Assembly (NCBI GenBank): GCA_964016875.1
Contig: OZ024718.1
Coordinates: 5,089,001-5,153,000, forward strand
DNA: 64,000 nucleotides
Source: Fallopia convolvulus
Taxonomy: Eukaryota > Streptophyta > Magnoliopsida > Caryophyllales > Polygonaceae
Reading direction: 5' to 3'
This document shows positions 10,331 to 22,562 of the stretch, one piece after another (position 1 is the stretch's first letter; every line of letters starts with the position of its first letter). The notes under the pieces were generated by a model that did not search any database, was not told the DNA's origin, and saw only the letters and a program-made list of their open reading frames with translations. Position numbers and translations under genes: made by a program.

Positions 10331-13300
10331 CACTACTACAAAAATGCTATTTTAACTCGTGAGATTAAAGCCCAGGTCTTAAAAATCCGGTATAAGAAGC
10401 AAATGCATACATGAAAAATATTTTATTTTTTTACGTTTTCAAAAATAATTAGAAAACAATCCGGATGAAAAACACAAGCCCGATATATTTAAGTAATTGG
10501 TTCACAATGTTATGTAGTTATTTAATCCGGGCGTGTTTTTGTTGATAGTATCTGGTATATTAAAGTGGTTCTCGCGAGAAACAACACGGATATTATGTAA
10601 ATGAAACACGCCTGGTTTCTTTGATCATCCCTCAAAAAAGAAGTCGTCTCCCCATCTGCCTTCCTGGTATTATGACCCCGTTCTTTACCCCTCAATCTCT
10701 CTTCAAACCCTAGAAACCAAATACGCCCTAAATTCCCAAATTGCGGTAGAGAGAGGTGGTGAGAGGGTCGGTTCGAGCAAGGATTTGGACATGGTGGCGC
10801 AAACGTGGCCGTGGCGCAGGTTGTAATGGACATCGCGAGATCGAGAACACTTAAGTTTCGATCACTAAGCTTTGTTGCGACACTTGCTTTAGGTCGGCGG
10901 AGGTAGAGGACGACACGATGATCTAGTCAAAGGCCCATGGTCGCTTGAGGAGGTCTTTGTTCTAAGCCAGATTATGAGGAAGCATAAGGCTAGGAATTAG
11001 AGCTTCATCGCCTTCGTTGGTATAACTAGATCGGCGCTGCCATTAAGCATAAGTCGTTCACCGGTATGATTTTCTCTCTCAAATTCTTTCGTGTTTGGTT
11101 CAAAGATTTCTTTGAGGATGCTACAGTCTCATCTGAGTACAAAATAAAAATAGGGAACTTGTTTGTTTGTGTGTGATTTCTGTGGAAAGTTTCAATGGGT
11201 AGCGAGGAACAGAAAGCATTCAAATCGGCCGAGGTGCAAAAAACCAGTTTCAATTCTTCTGATGTGAAGGCGACTGAAAGAAAAGAAGAAGACAAGGGTT
11301 TGGCTAATGTGGTTGTTTCTAGGGCCAATTAACCTCTCAAACCCTCCTGGTTCACTCCTATAAGGTATCTCTCTCCTTTTTTTCTTGGGTGACGTTTGGT
11401 TAACAATTGGGAACAGGTTTGGAATTATGATTGGAGTTTGATAAAAAAAAACGGTTTGGAAGTTGATGGATGATTGTAGTGTGTACACTTGTTGAAGCTT
11501 GTGTCTTTTTGATGTAGTTTCAGTGATTGAACCGGTGCTCAATAGGTGCTACATGACTGGAAGTACTTTGACTCTCTCTAACTCCATCTTTGAGGATTCA
11601 AGGTTAATTTATTATGATATCTTTTGTCATTTCTTTTTAGATGTGAGCAAGCTCTAATTTTGTGGGTTTTAAATTAGGTGTGTTGATGATTTAAGGTCTC
11701 AGGTTGTGGGTTATGCTCTTGAAATCAGATTTGTGTTCAATTTTTCTCCTAGGGTTTGGCATTTGAGGGTTGGTATGAATGTTGCCATGCTCTTGAAATT
11801 GGATTTAATTATAATCATTTTTATTATCTTCATTTGAGAAATTCCATAATGTTTAGTTGATCATTCTTTATGTTTAGAGATTGCATTGTTCTTGAATTGC
11901 AAATGTGGCTTTAAGTCGTTATTTGCTTATCTTGATATTACTTGTGTGCTTTAACCTAATGTCTAAAACTTAAGTTACACTAGTACAAACTAGACATTAA
12001 CCACACAAAATTTACCATGTTGTATTGTAAAAGTATTTCCTTTGATTCAGTTGCATTCTAGCATCAGTTAATTACATTTCTCTTCTGCTTTTTGATTGAG
12101 AATACTTTCATTCTATCATTTTATGTTGGATCATTGGTCAATGGTAACATTTTGATTCTAATTATGGTTAAAAAAAGAAAATTGAATGGATTGATGTTAA
12201 TTTTTCAATTTTTTCGAAGTTGAGTTGCGCCTAGAACAACCTTTTGATGAATGAGGAGGTGAAAAAAGGAAAATGTTGTTTGTTAATTAGGGATTATGAT
12301 CTTTTCTTTTCTGGAAAATAAGATATTATTATCCGAATAAGTAATAGCAATTGCAAATTTAATCCCCTTGTGCTTGAACATGGCTTATGAATAATAGATT
12401 GTCCTGTTCTGATTAATGACTAATAGCAAATTTGATGGAGCATATGGGTAATAGATTGTCCTGTTATCATAATAGATTGCCCTGTTCTGATTAATTCCCC
12501 ATTGTTGATGATTTTTCAGGTTTCTTACCTATTTGGGGAGTCAAAGATTCCCCATTGTGGTACTTAAGGCACCACCTATTTTTCAGGTAAAATTAACATT
12601 TGTTTCTCCATTATCATAAATATTTTTCCATGTTATGATTGATAGGCATATCATTTTCCATATTATATGTGATTAGCTATAGTACTAGAGATGTGTTCGT
12701 TAAAAGAATCATAGAAAAAGACATGGAATATTAATTTATGTGGGAAGAAACCTCAAGAATTGTGATTCATTTTTTGCTGCAGATTTTTATGAAGGGCACA
12801 AGTGAACGTGGATTAACTTGCAGATTATATTGTAGATGTATCACCAACTTTAGACAGATATGCACTCTTGACTGTCTTATGGAGTATGAAGTGAGTATTA
12901 AGATTAAATATGTCTAGTGTCAATCATATGTATGTTGTATTGAATGTTCTCTTGTTATTAGATATGTTAATTATTTTGACCCATGTTAAGTTTGAGGTGT
13001 TGAATTGGTTCTTAATTTTAATGGAACAAGTGCCACTAGTATCTTTGATCTTGTTGGACCTCATAGTTTGTACACCATTTTTAATTTTAATGGAATTGCA
13101 TTCTGTTGATTGTCTTTGAACATCCTCATTTCTTTAAAAAGTCTATTTTTTTACAAACCAAACACACTTTTTACACCAGATATTAGACCATCCGGGCTAA
13201 AAAGTGAATATTTTTTAAATCGGGCGTGTTTTTGACATCCGGGCTATTTGCTCTATTGTTACACTAACCTGAAGCCCGGACCTATTTTTGTATATATCCG

Positions 13301-13350
13301 GTATATATTTGAAATAACGCATGGGTTGTATATGCTATTTTGTAGTAGTG
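10331..13350. mobile_element. Non-autonomous CACTA (En/Spm) transposon
   Basis: The left end is CACTACTACAAAAATGC and the right end is its inverted counterpart (complement CACTACTACAAAATAGC). Both are flanked by CAC (10328-10330 and 13351-13353), the 3-bp target duplication expected for CACTA elements. Subterminal repeats with the core ATCCGGGC(GTGTTTTTG) occur near 10386, 10460 and 10526 on the left. They recur near 13190, 13219, 13240 and 13275 on the right, which is the subterminal clustering typical of this superfamily. No TNPA/TNPD-type transposase is present. The interior carries gene-derived sequence, including a MYB fragment at 10893-11012. A second exon-like piece starts with ATG at 11194 and runs to a GTATCT donor-like site near 11363; its source is not assigned. 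Confidence 0.82.
10893..11012 (+). pseudogene. Captured R2R3-MYB R2-repeat fragment
   Basis: In one frame this reads VGGGRGRHDDL, then VKGPWSLEE, then VLSQIMRKHKARN, an in-frame TAG, then SFIA. It matches the start of the R2 MYB repeat (KGPW.xEED..L...V.k.GARNW..IA). The conserved tryptophan after ARN is replaced by TAG at 10998-11000. The acidic EED is EEV. Downstream homology becomes frame-shifted (a CxxxxxVVHR-like stretch near 11040) before a GT donor-like site. The fragment lies wholly inside the CACTA element, so it is best read as a transduplicated gene piece. It cannot make a MYB protein. Assignment to the MYB family is confident; the subgroup is not. Confidence 0.68.
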
Positions 13351-13641
13351 CACGCAGGAGAAATATCTGTGAATTTATGATAAAACCTCTTGGCTATGAT
13401 ATATCCTTTTAAGTTCCTAAAACACAACAAGAGAAATATGTGTGAATTTAAAACATAAATCTCACTTGTCTCCTAACAAGTTAACATATTACTTGTATTA
13501 TTTTTACGACACTCCATATAATTAGTGATGACAAATTTTATGGCACTCCGGTTTTTGTCTATGTTTTTTTTTTTTGAGTTTTTCCATTCATGGTTTCTTT
13601 TTCCAATTTCTTCTTTGGGCTACTTAAGATAATGGATTGCA

Positions 13642-14640
13642 ATGAAGAGAGCAAACCCAATTTCGTCGATAGTGATGAGGAAATCAAGGGAATCAGTACT
13701 TCATGTTACTAAGCTCATCAAGCAGCTGCTCCAGAAATTGAGGGATGGGGCTGAGATAATTATAACCAATTCTGATTTGATTCATCAATTTGGAGTGAGG
13801 TGCAAACAACTTTCCTTCTTTGAGAATTACTCCTCAATTTAGGAGGAGCTCAACAAATTTATGACTGAATACTTTCTTAAACTATGTACAAAACTAGAAC
13901 TATGTCTACTTAATGTAGAGATCAAGACAACGACTATTGGAGATCCTAAAGTAGTGAAAATTTTGAAAGGTCTGATAGATCCGTGTCTGGTACTATTGAA
14001 AGGATTTATTGATTTGACTCTTGGATCCCATAATAATACAAGTCTGTCAAAGTTGTGGGAACAATGCGCAAGAGATTTTTGCATGCTATATAATGAATGC
14101 CAAAGCTTGGAAAAAATGCATGAATGATTTTGAAATCTACAACCAGTTTCTACTCAATTATAGGGAAAAGGTGCCTTTTGATCAAAAGATCATGGTCATA
14201 CGATCCATGTATGACCAGACTAATACTTCTTTTGGTCATGTTATTGAAGTTGATAGACACAAATTGTTGGAGACTTCAATCAAGGAAGTTTGTGGTATTG
14301 ATAGGTTCAAGGAGATGTTAAATATCAGATTTAAAGGTGAAGAAGGAATTGGATATGAGGTCATGAAGGAATGGTGCTACTTGCAAGGAGGTATTTGGAA
14401 AAAAAAAATTAGGGTGTTTTGAAGCTTGCAAGCTTCAAATTCAAAATTTAACTACTACAAATTTGCTGGAATTGTTGTATCTCTAGCCATCAAATACAAT
14501 ATAACTATTGATATAAGATTTGATAAAGCATTTCATCCAACTTTACAAGGAAAGATTTTTTTGTAACTCATCTAGAGATTCAAGACATTAAGGAAACGGA
14601 TTCGTCTCTATATAAAAGTTACAAACATATATTGAATTAG
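13642..14640 (+). pseudogene. UPL5-like HECT E3 ubiquitin ligase pseudogene
   Basis: Three frames on the plus strand together resemble the HECT domain of plant UPL5-type ubiquitin-protein ligases, which pass ubiquitin from an active-site cysteine to substrates. Visible blocks are an N-lobe lead-in (13861-14127) and VDRHKLLETS, then FKGEEGIGYEVMKEWCYL (14021-14400). A later stretch with NYYKFAGIVVSLAIKYNI, then FHPTLQGK and LEIQDIKETDSSLY, runs to about 14637. The order and spacing fit the family. A TAG near 13840, a frameshift near 14110 and a frame change after an A run at about 14400 break it. The catalytic C-lobe is absent. It begins just right of the CACTA element. Confidence 0.65.
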
Positions 14641-14867
14641 CAAATTTCCTCATCCATCAAAGCAACTGAGTGCATTTTTTTGGTCTCACAAACACTCCTT
14701 GAGCGATGAGACTAACAAGCCTATTCCGCCAATAATTATTTTCTTTGCTACCATTAATAACATCTTATCTTTCATATAATTGAACTCCAAAGATGATTAG
14801 ATGCTTACTTGCACTCTTTAGTGATGAGTTGAACAGTTTGTTCTTTTGTTTCTTCTTTGTGAGGAAA

Positions 14868-15107
14868 TCATTAGGGCAAGCATCAATGACAAAATTTGGT
14901 AAAACCTGCCCAAGAAGATAGCATACTACAAAAGATCCATATATAGGAAAATAACAGTCACAACATACAAAACATCAAATTATATAGTTTTTATGTTACC
15001 TTAGCATGACTATTTCTTCTAAGATCAGAAAGCCAATCACTATCAACAAGATACCTACCTTTCAAGACCAATTCACTCCCCTAACTAAAAAAGAAATATA
15101 AAGAAAG
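14868..15107 (-). repeat. Dispersed duplicate B (exon-like block)
   Basis: This is the second copy of the block at 10003-10254, with scattered substitutions and small indels. On the minus strand its exon-like segment encodes GSELVLKGRYLV, then DSDWLSDLRRNSHAK. It has a TTTTTTAG acceptor-like edge and an AAG|GTAAC donor-like edge. The open frame is preserved in both copies. No larger gene structure could be assembled around it. Confidence 0.6.
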
Positions 15108-15360
15108 AAATTGTAAGGCTAAAAGCTCTTAAGAATAGTTTTTGGAGAAATATGTGTGAATTTATGATGAATTTTTTCATTCATTTCTAAAACACACAAA
15201 TTCATAGAATTTTTTCATTCATTTCTCTGAAAAACACATATTAAACAACAAGTTGTGACAATAGCAATTCAATACACAATAATTAAGGTGTAATGTTGTA
15301 AAAATCTCTTTAGTTACTTGACAAGTGCTTGAGAAGTACATACTATTTAACGTAGGCTAG

Positions 15361-15660
15361 TGCAGGATTTAGAAAATTATGACCAGTGTGTGATACTTGT
15401 TCATGCTCCTGTAAGTTTAAAAAATAACCAAATTTATTCCAACCTAAACAATTAAAACAAAATTGAATCATAGTTGGAGAATGATTGGTTAACTTTAATA
15501 CTTCTTCAGAGGTGAAATCGTGTTGAAGTGACATATATACGGAGTAACATCAATCAATGCTGGATTTAGGAAATTACGACCAATGTGTGATACTTGTTCA
15601 TGCTCCTATAATTTGAAAAAATAACCAAATTTATTCCAATCTAAAAAATCAAAACAAAAT
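15361..15660. repeat. Two-copy repeat, 197-bp period
   Basis: About 100 bp at 15361-15465 recurs at 15558-15660 with the same order of GATACTTGTTCATGCTCCT and ATAACCAAATTTATTCCAA. No coding function is apparent. Confidence 0.65.
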
Positions 15661-17175
15661 TTGGTTGAAGAGACAAAACCTTCATCGAATTATAAAAGAA
15701 GCAGGTTTGAAAGATATAGAGACTCACGTTCACAAAACTCAACGTTCGAGGCAAAAAATCTTCAACCAAATTGAAGGCTGTTGGAATGTTGGCAAGATTT
15801 TCTTGTGGGAGATTTCTTGGAGCGCTGAATTGGGAATTGGAGAACGGAGTACTATTTCGTTCAAATTGAAGAGCATACGAGTGCTTTTGTAGTATCACGT
15901 TCAAGGCTAGGGTTTCGGAAAGGGAAATTTCCAGCTTTATAGCTTACTATCTCAGTGTTTTGCAGGATTTTGACTTGCCTCGCCTGCTTCTATCCCTTCT
16001 TTCCTCGCGCGCGATTTAGACATCGATTTCAATGAGAAATCTCTAGGACGAACCGATATTTATTTTTTTTTGCTATATAACCCGTACCGGTGTTACTAGT
16101 TCGGTTTCAAACTCAAAAAAATCACCAATTTTAAATTGCCTAAAAAGCCTTGATTAAAGTATGTGATTGTTTCCCTTTCTACATTAAGCATTAACCACAT
16201 CAGTCGGTCTCCTTATGGCTTACAATCTCAGGTTGTCAGGTGAAGAGCTAAGGTTAAGCCTAAAGAAAGTTGTCACCAAACTAGTCAATATAACAAGGGA
16301 GAAAAGGACTTAAAAAACTATTATAATCTAGTGCTTTATAAGCATTTCTCTTATTGAGAGTTTGTGTACTTTAGCCTTCTTCTCCTTCTTATCTTTTTAT
16401 GTGGCCCATTGAAGGAAAATGGTTATGCTCACCCACATCAACCAATTAGTTCCAACCAATTAATTCCAAAATTAGAGAATAGTAATATAAAGTCTACATG
16501 TAAATAGAAAGGTAAAAGAAAGATGAATACAATGCTCTAACAATCACGTAAAAGAAATTAAGCAACACGCAAAAATCTAAATAACGCTGAAACCTAGGAT
16601 ATTCATCAATTTTCTCTAGCTACCATCTCATCTCAGTTCACTCATCAAGAATTACTCTTCTCTTCTTCCTCTAAAGCCAAAATTTTCACTTATTAGCTGC
16701 TATGACCCATCCAAACCAACTTCCTCGGTACAAAACTATGATACAGTAGAAATAACAAATGAACCAACAAATCTGCCTAACAAACACAACATACACCATT
16801 CAAATCTCTATCTACTAACCATTAGTCATGAGCTTACCTCTCAAGAGGATCAAAGACGATTCTTCTAAAGGAGAAAGGAGAAGATCAAACACTTTTGGCG
16901 GCAGAAAAGCAAGGAAGAAGACCCGGTGAGAAAAGATTGTGGCGGTTGATTGTAGTTGTCATAAGCATCACTTTTTCTCATCTTGACCTAAAAGAGGCAG
17001 AAAGAGGATTTTACTCACCTCCTTTGTGAGTTTCATGTTTGATAAGTATGTAAGCTCCTAGAGCATATAAAGATTGTTTCCTCTTTGTAATTTCGATTGA
17101 TCCAAAAAATCAAAGACAAAAACACTAAATTTGAGTTTTGGCCTCTCTAAATTTATCTTTCCAAAATCCAAATTG
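15661..17175. other. No recognisable gene; possible Copia 5' LTR at the right end
   Basis: No domain-bearing frame was found. The right end (about 16900-17175) precedes a primer-binding-like site and so should include the 5' LTR of the decayed Copia element. It contains a CATATAAAG TATA-like motif near 17067. The LTR start was not located. Confidence 0.3.
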
Positions 17176-17180
17176 TAAGA

Positions 17181-17190
17181 TGGTATCAGA
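17181..17190 (+). other. Degenerate primer-binding site
   Basis: TGGTATCAGA is followed by TTAGG instead of GC, so it matches the initiator tRNA-Met primer site over its first ten bases. It lies 56 bases upstream of the gag remnant, as expected for a plus-strand Copia element. Confidence 0.6.
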
Positions 17191-17245
17191 TTAGGAGTAC
17201 TTCATGTCGATCGTTTCCTCTGCTTAGTTTTCTGATTTCGTCGAG

Positions 17246-18255
17246 ATGCTAGAGGTGAAGGAAATGGTTCTAGCTATGAAATCAGATCTGGAGTTGGTCA
17301 CAAGCAATTCGAACCATCTCTTGTATCACACCACTCTGTTCATCCTAATTACGTATGTGATTTACACTCAATTGTTGAATGACAACAATTATCATCATTG
17401 GCGAAGATTGGTTGAGTTCTCGTTGATGGCGAAAAATGAGTTGTTCATGAAAGGAGATTGCCCTAAACCTGAAGCTGAATCTTCTCTTCAAATGCAATAG
17501 AGGAGATGCGACAATGTGGTGATCTCCTATCTTCTTCATTTAGTTGAAAAAAGATATTGTGGGTACTCTATTTTATTGCGATACAACATATAATATAAAG
17601 CTCTGATTTATGTAAGCAAACAATAATCGTATGTATCAGGTACAAAAGGATATGTTCAATATCTCTCAAGGAAATTCCTTAATATCTTCTTATAATTACA
17701 CTAGATTTAAGAAATATTGGGATGAATATTTTGTTCTTATTAAAATGCCTAAATGCAATTCGTGTGGAGCTTTGAATGCTTTGCCTCAAATGTTTATAAA
17801 ATCAACAAGTGTTGCGGTTTTTGGTAGGTCTTAATGATTCATATAATGTTGTTCATGCAAATGTCCTTATGAGGAGAACTATTCCAACTATTAGAGAGGT
17901 TTATCAACTAGTTTTACAAGAAGAAAAACAATGATCTCTAAGCAGCAATTCATCAAATAGTATTGGAGATTCTTCAGCCCTTAGTGTATTCCTAAAGCCA
18001 GGATAGAAGTCCTACAATTCTAACCAAAATTCTGGACAAAATTTCAATCCAAAGCCACAAACCAATGTTGGAACTAACCAAACCAAATCTAGCCAAACCG
18101 ATCAGTCCGAAAGTAGTCAGTCATCAAACAACAACAAAAATGGAAGCCAGAAAGGGAAACCTTATTACTTTTGTGATCATTGTCAAGTTCTTGGTCATTC
18201 AATTATCTAGTAGGGTTTTAAAATCCATGGATATCCAAAGAATTTTAAGGGAAAC
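17246..18255 (+). pseudogene. Ty1/copia gag pseudogene
   Basis: The frames in order give a plant Copia gag. They start with a YTQLLNDNNYHHWRRLVEFSL block (the LNGxNYxxWSR motif of gag) and reach a stop at about 17498. Next come MYQVQKDMFNISQGN and a KYWDE block (17631-17834), then GLNDSYNVVHANVLM and VYQLVLQEEKQ followed by a stop (about 17826-17930). Last is YYFCDHCQVLGHSI, a CCHC-knuckle remnant, then two stops and HGYPKNFKGK (about 18165-18255). At least four stops or frame changes disable it. No protease or later pol domain follows. The source is a different Copia lineage from the Sirevirus pair at 41.6-63.9 kb, judged by the gag type. Confidence 0.72.
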
Positions 18256-18743
18256 CTTATTATTTTGGTATTAAGATACCTATATGAAAAATAGGTTAAT
18301 AATCTAATTGTTGGTTTCATTATGTGCACTCTTCACTTGCAGGTTGTGGAGGAGGAATATGAGTTTTTTTGCCGATCGGTGACTTGTGAGTTTATTTTCT
18401 GCGCCTAGTTTTCATGGGGAGTATGATAATGTTGGTGCATTCATGAGCATGGATGAAAACTTACTTCACTCTTTTGAGATTCTAAAGCATTTGGAAGACA
18501 AGTATCGATTAAATATCGCCCCTAATACAACAAATAAATTTGAAGATATGGGGCCTATGATGAAGGTAACTCTCTTTTTCAACTTATGATAAAGTAGCCT
18601 CTTTTCAACTAAAGCTTGTTGATATGGCGAACAAGCCTAACCCTAGAAGCATCAATATTGCTACTACAAATTTAGAGAACCCACCAAGGGTCAAGGACCA
18701 AGACCATTTTGAATATCTCAAACATTCAAGTTTAAAATGGTCT

Positions 18744-18797
18744 TGAAGAATCTTCATTTTGTTCAACAACCTTCGACATTGAAAAATGAACGACGGA
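18744..18797 (+). repeat. Fragment of the same Copia gag as at 5759-6524
   Basis: This stretch reads LKNLHFVQQPSTLKNER on the plus strand. It is nearly identical to the minus-strand gag tail LKNLHFVQQPLTLKNER at about 5810-5865. It shows that the element family at 5.8 kb left a second fragment here, in the opposite orientation. The surrounding 18300-19080 holds no recognisable gene. Confidence 0.6.
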
Positions 18798-19080
18798 ATG
18801 AAGAACGCACGTGTGAGTTAACTAATACCTAAATGCAAGGGTTGTTGCATTTTATCCTAGCTTAGAATTATGTTAGTTTGCTACTTCTATATATTCTTGT
18901 ACAAGGAAAGCCTAAGAGTAACCAGCTCGTGCACAAATGAAGAAGAAAAGGGTCAGTCATGTATCCAATCAAGGTTTAGTCTATGGATTGTGACCCTTGC
19001 CTCAGTTTCCACTTCAGGTCGCATGGCTAAGGAGCATGGTCGTGCATTTTAGCTTAGCTTTTGTTGTGCGTCGTGCACCC

Positions 19081-19224
19081 GTGTGCCTCGTCATAGGTTC
19101 TCTTGTACATCGTATGCCTTAGGGGCATGATCATGTGCCTCGGCTCATGTTCCCTTTGGGTTATGTGCCTCATCTCAAATTCTCCTTTAGGCCGTGCACC
19201 TCATCCCATGTTCCCCTTTAGGTC
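19081..19224. repeat. Degenerate ~31-bp tandem repeat
   Basis: Units of the form GTGCCTC.TC....TTCTCCTTTAGG recur at about 19081, 19132, 19163 and 19194 with moderate divergence. The array is GC-rich compared with its surroundings. It has no coding signal. Confidence 0.6.
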
Positions 19225-19825
19225 GTGCCTCTAAGACACGCCTTTATGTTCCAACTTTTTCCATCTTTAGAAGACATGCGTTTTATAATTTGTCCATCTT
19301 TCATACTAATCTAAGGAGAGGTGTGCCAACTTGTTTCAATCCTTGTTGCTTGCAATCCAAGAATGAGCCAACTACTATCAAGAGAGCACTATCTCTTAAT
19401 AAATTGTGTCAATTTTGAACATTACAATTCAATTGGCAAGATAAAGACTACACAAGTGCAAGTTTGGGTCACCCATCAAACGAGGCAAATCTTTCCTAGA
19501 ATCGTTACGTGTTAGAAAGAGATGAGTAGATAAATGATACAAAACATTGCCATGGATAAATAAAACTTAAAAAACGTGATTAAGTTGATCATTTTAACAA
19601 ATTTTGTTTAGAATTTTTAATACGATCTTGGGAATATGATAAAAATTGAAATTGAAAATTGCTCTCAGTTTTTTTTATCATATTTTAAAATAGTTTTAAG
19701 ATTTATTTTTTCATATTTAGGTTATTAGTTTCTATATATGGATTCTTATAATGTGATAGGGCATAAAATTGAAAGATTGTTTTTCTTAGGTTAGGATTCT
19801 TAAACTAAAATAAATCGATTTAGGG

Positions 19826-20866
19826 TAGGGCTGTGCAAACCTAGACCGGACCGGACCGGACCGTAATTTCACGGTCCGGTCCAAGACCGGGACCAAGACG
19901 GTCCGGTCCTCGGTCCTAATATTTTGAAAATTCTGGTCCCGGTCCAAAACCGAGACCGGACCGGGAATTTACGGTCCAGACCGTAAGTTCGTCACAATAT
20001 AAAAGATTACATAATATTTCTGGGCTTCTGGATAGTGGATAGCCCATAAGGCCATAATGAATCGCAAGTCCGCAACTTCTCATCAATGACTAGTCTCCAT
20101 TGAAATCAATTTCAGTATTTTTCAGTTTCTCTGTTCTCACAGCCTCGCAACTGCGCAAGTTTCGCTGCCCGAGACTCAAGTGCCCTAACCCTAACTTTTA
20201 AGTTCTGCCGTCCGAGTGCCCGACGGGCGACGGCCTCGGCCTGCTCGTTTCTCCCTTTTTGACGGCCTCGATCTCGCTATTGTTGCGCCTGCTCGCAGCG
20301 TCGCTGGTTCGCTTCCCCAGTTCTCCCCCGCTGAGGCGCTAGCTTCTCCCCCGCCGACTGATTTGTTACTGTGTTTCTTTCAAATTCTTTGTGCTACACT
20401 GCTAGACACGTAAAAATTAAGCAAACAAAGTATATTCTACATCACCGGTTTGTTAATTTGTTGCTTTCAATTTCTTTCTGGTTACTGGTGAGCATAAGGC
20501 ACTTATCATGTTGCTTTCAATTTCTAGTTAAATTAACTTGTTAATTTAATGTTGATGGAATGCAGTCACACTTGTTATGTATATTATAGATTATACTATA
20601 AATTGTGTCTATCCTAGTATCGTAGATTCCTCGATGAGTATGTAACCGTTGGAATTTTTTATGGCTTGCTAATATCCTAGATGTGTATGGAATTTTTTTT
20701 CGGTCAAATCGGTCCAAACCCGGGACCGGACCGTAATAGGACCGGATCGGAATGGTCCGGTCCGGTCCAGTCTACGGTCCATATATGTTTTAAAATACGG
20801 TCCACCGGTCTGGACCGGACCGGATATATACGGTCCGGTCCGGTCCGGACCGGTTGCACAGCCCTA
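19826..20866. mobile_element. hAT-type non-autonomous element, 8-bp target duplication
   Basis: The termini are TAGGGCTGTGCAA on the left and its inverse on the right. Both sides carry a perfect 8-bp duplication ATTTAGGG (19818-19825 and 20867-20874), the hallmark of hAT insertion. Both subterminal regions are arrays of GGTCC/GGACC units in inverted orientation (about 19843-19985 and 20705-20855). The centre (about 20090-20400) is GC-rich and leader-like with no recognised domain. There is no transposase, so movement would depend on a related autonomous element. Confidence 0.85.
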
Positions 20867-21800
20867 ATTTAGGGAACAACATTTTTTTGTGGTAAGGAAA
20901 AAGGGCCTAGCCCTTGCGAAATTTATTAATTAGAAATAGGAGAGATATGCCCCCCGAAGAGACTACAATGTCATTATTCACTAGAATGCTTAGCCCGTCC
21001 GTTGGGAGCAAGTTTATGCTTTATGTTTGCTATTTTGAAAATGTACATATTTTTTTTATAATCATGAGATAATTAGAATTAGAATGCAAGTTAAAGATGT
21101 AAAAGTATGAGCAAGTATGCTAAATTGGGGGTAATTGGATTTCATTACAATCCTTAATTTAGTGTATAATAAAGATAAAACATTATACATATATAAACAA
21201 TAAAAGTTTACATATTTCAATTTCATGATGTAATCAAATGATTTTAGAAATTTTTAAAATTCAAAGCGGCACATCTTTATAAGAAAAAATATAACTTTTT
21301 TTTGTTATATATTCATCAATCCTTAATAATAGAAACTAAAGTTTATTGGATTGATCGCTAAAAGAATTAGTTAAGAGTATCATAATTTATTTAATTTATT
21401 ATCAAAAATATTGAACAAAATTTGTAAATCATCATCAAAAAAGAATAATGAAATTGAAATAGCATAAATTTTAACCTGAACGAAAACATTGTCATTTTGT
21501 GTATGTAACATTTATCCCTTTAGCTTTTGTAGTCTTTTTTACTTTTCCCCTTTCCAATTGTTCCTTGATTTCCATGAGTGATCGTTCTTTTTATGTAATT
21601 TGAGGATTATCTTCCACTTTTTGCTTATTAGTGGATGAAATTGATATGTATCCATACAAAAGTGATTGACTTATATAGTGAGAAAAATATTAGAACATGA
21701 AAGGTTATACATTAAATTTAATCTTATCTTTTGTTTATAATGTCAAAGGTTGATCATATCTTTTTTTACTTTTGTTTGGAATATCAAAGGTTGTACTTTA

Positions 21801-22086
21801 GGGCCTATTTGGTATTGATATCCTGATATCAGATATCGATATCGGGTCATATCTTGTGTTTGGTATGGGAGTATATGGATTCAGATATCGGTATCGGGCT
21901 CTATCTTGTGTTTGGTATGAGAGTATATGGATATCAGGCCATATCCTGATATCAAAACAAGCCCTTTTTCATGACATTTGATATACCCAAAAAAAAGGCA
22001 TGAGATATGAATGATATCCCATATCCGATACCGATGCTGATATCGATACCGATATCTGATATTTGATATCGATACCAAATCAGCCC
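21801..22086. mobile_element. Tourist-like MITE (PIF/Harbinger)
   Basis: The left end GGGCCTATTTGGTATTGATATC and the complement of the right end, GGGCTGATTTGGTATCGATATC, match at 19 of 22 positions. Each side is flanked by TTA (21798-21800 and 22087-22089). The interior is built from GATATC/GATATCGATAC units, so the single strand could fold into a long hairpin. No coding sequence is present. Confidence 0.75.
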
Positions 22087-22562
22087 TTAATGTTTTTAAT
22101 TACTTACGTAATACCAAAGGTCGATGTTATTTTGTGTGTGTTACCACATGTTACTAAATTAATAGTGCATGTCAAGGGTTGATGATATGATTTATGTGTA
22201 ATGCCAAATGTTGATGTTGTTTTGTGTGTATTACCAAAAGTTATAAAATTAAATAGTTTTAAATTAAGATGCACAATTATTAAGCAAATTCCTCCAACTC
22301 TAATAGAAGTCGATGCACTAATTCTCAATGTTGTGGGTCAGTCTAAACTCTAAAGTCAACATTTTTGCTAAGATGAACAACCAAGTAGTTGTTGATTCTA
22401 GATTAAAATATACGAATGCATATCATTTATTCACAATTCTTAATGCTACAACTATGTATGCAATGCACTTAGGCCCATTTAGTTGGAATAATAATTTAGG
22501 CCCATATAAATAAAAAAATTAGGCTCATCAACTAATCTCCACTCTTGAATAAAAGCTCTCTA

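Noticed and set aside
18095..18255. Host zinc-finger gene suggested by a CxxC...H pattern
   Set aside because: The motif aligns with the CCHC knuckle of the Copia gag remnant and is followed by stops.
20216..20413. Open frame of 65 residues in the hAT element
   Set aside because: No domain or homologous pattern; it lies in the GC-rich centre of a transposon and is too short to support.
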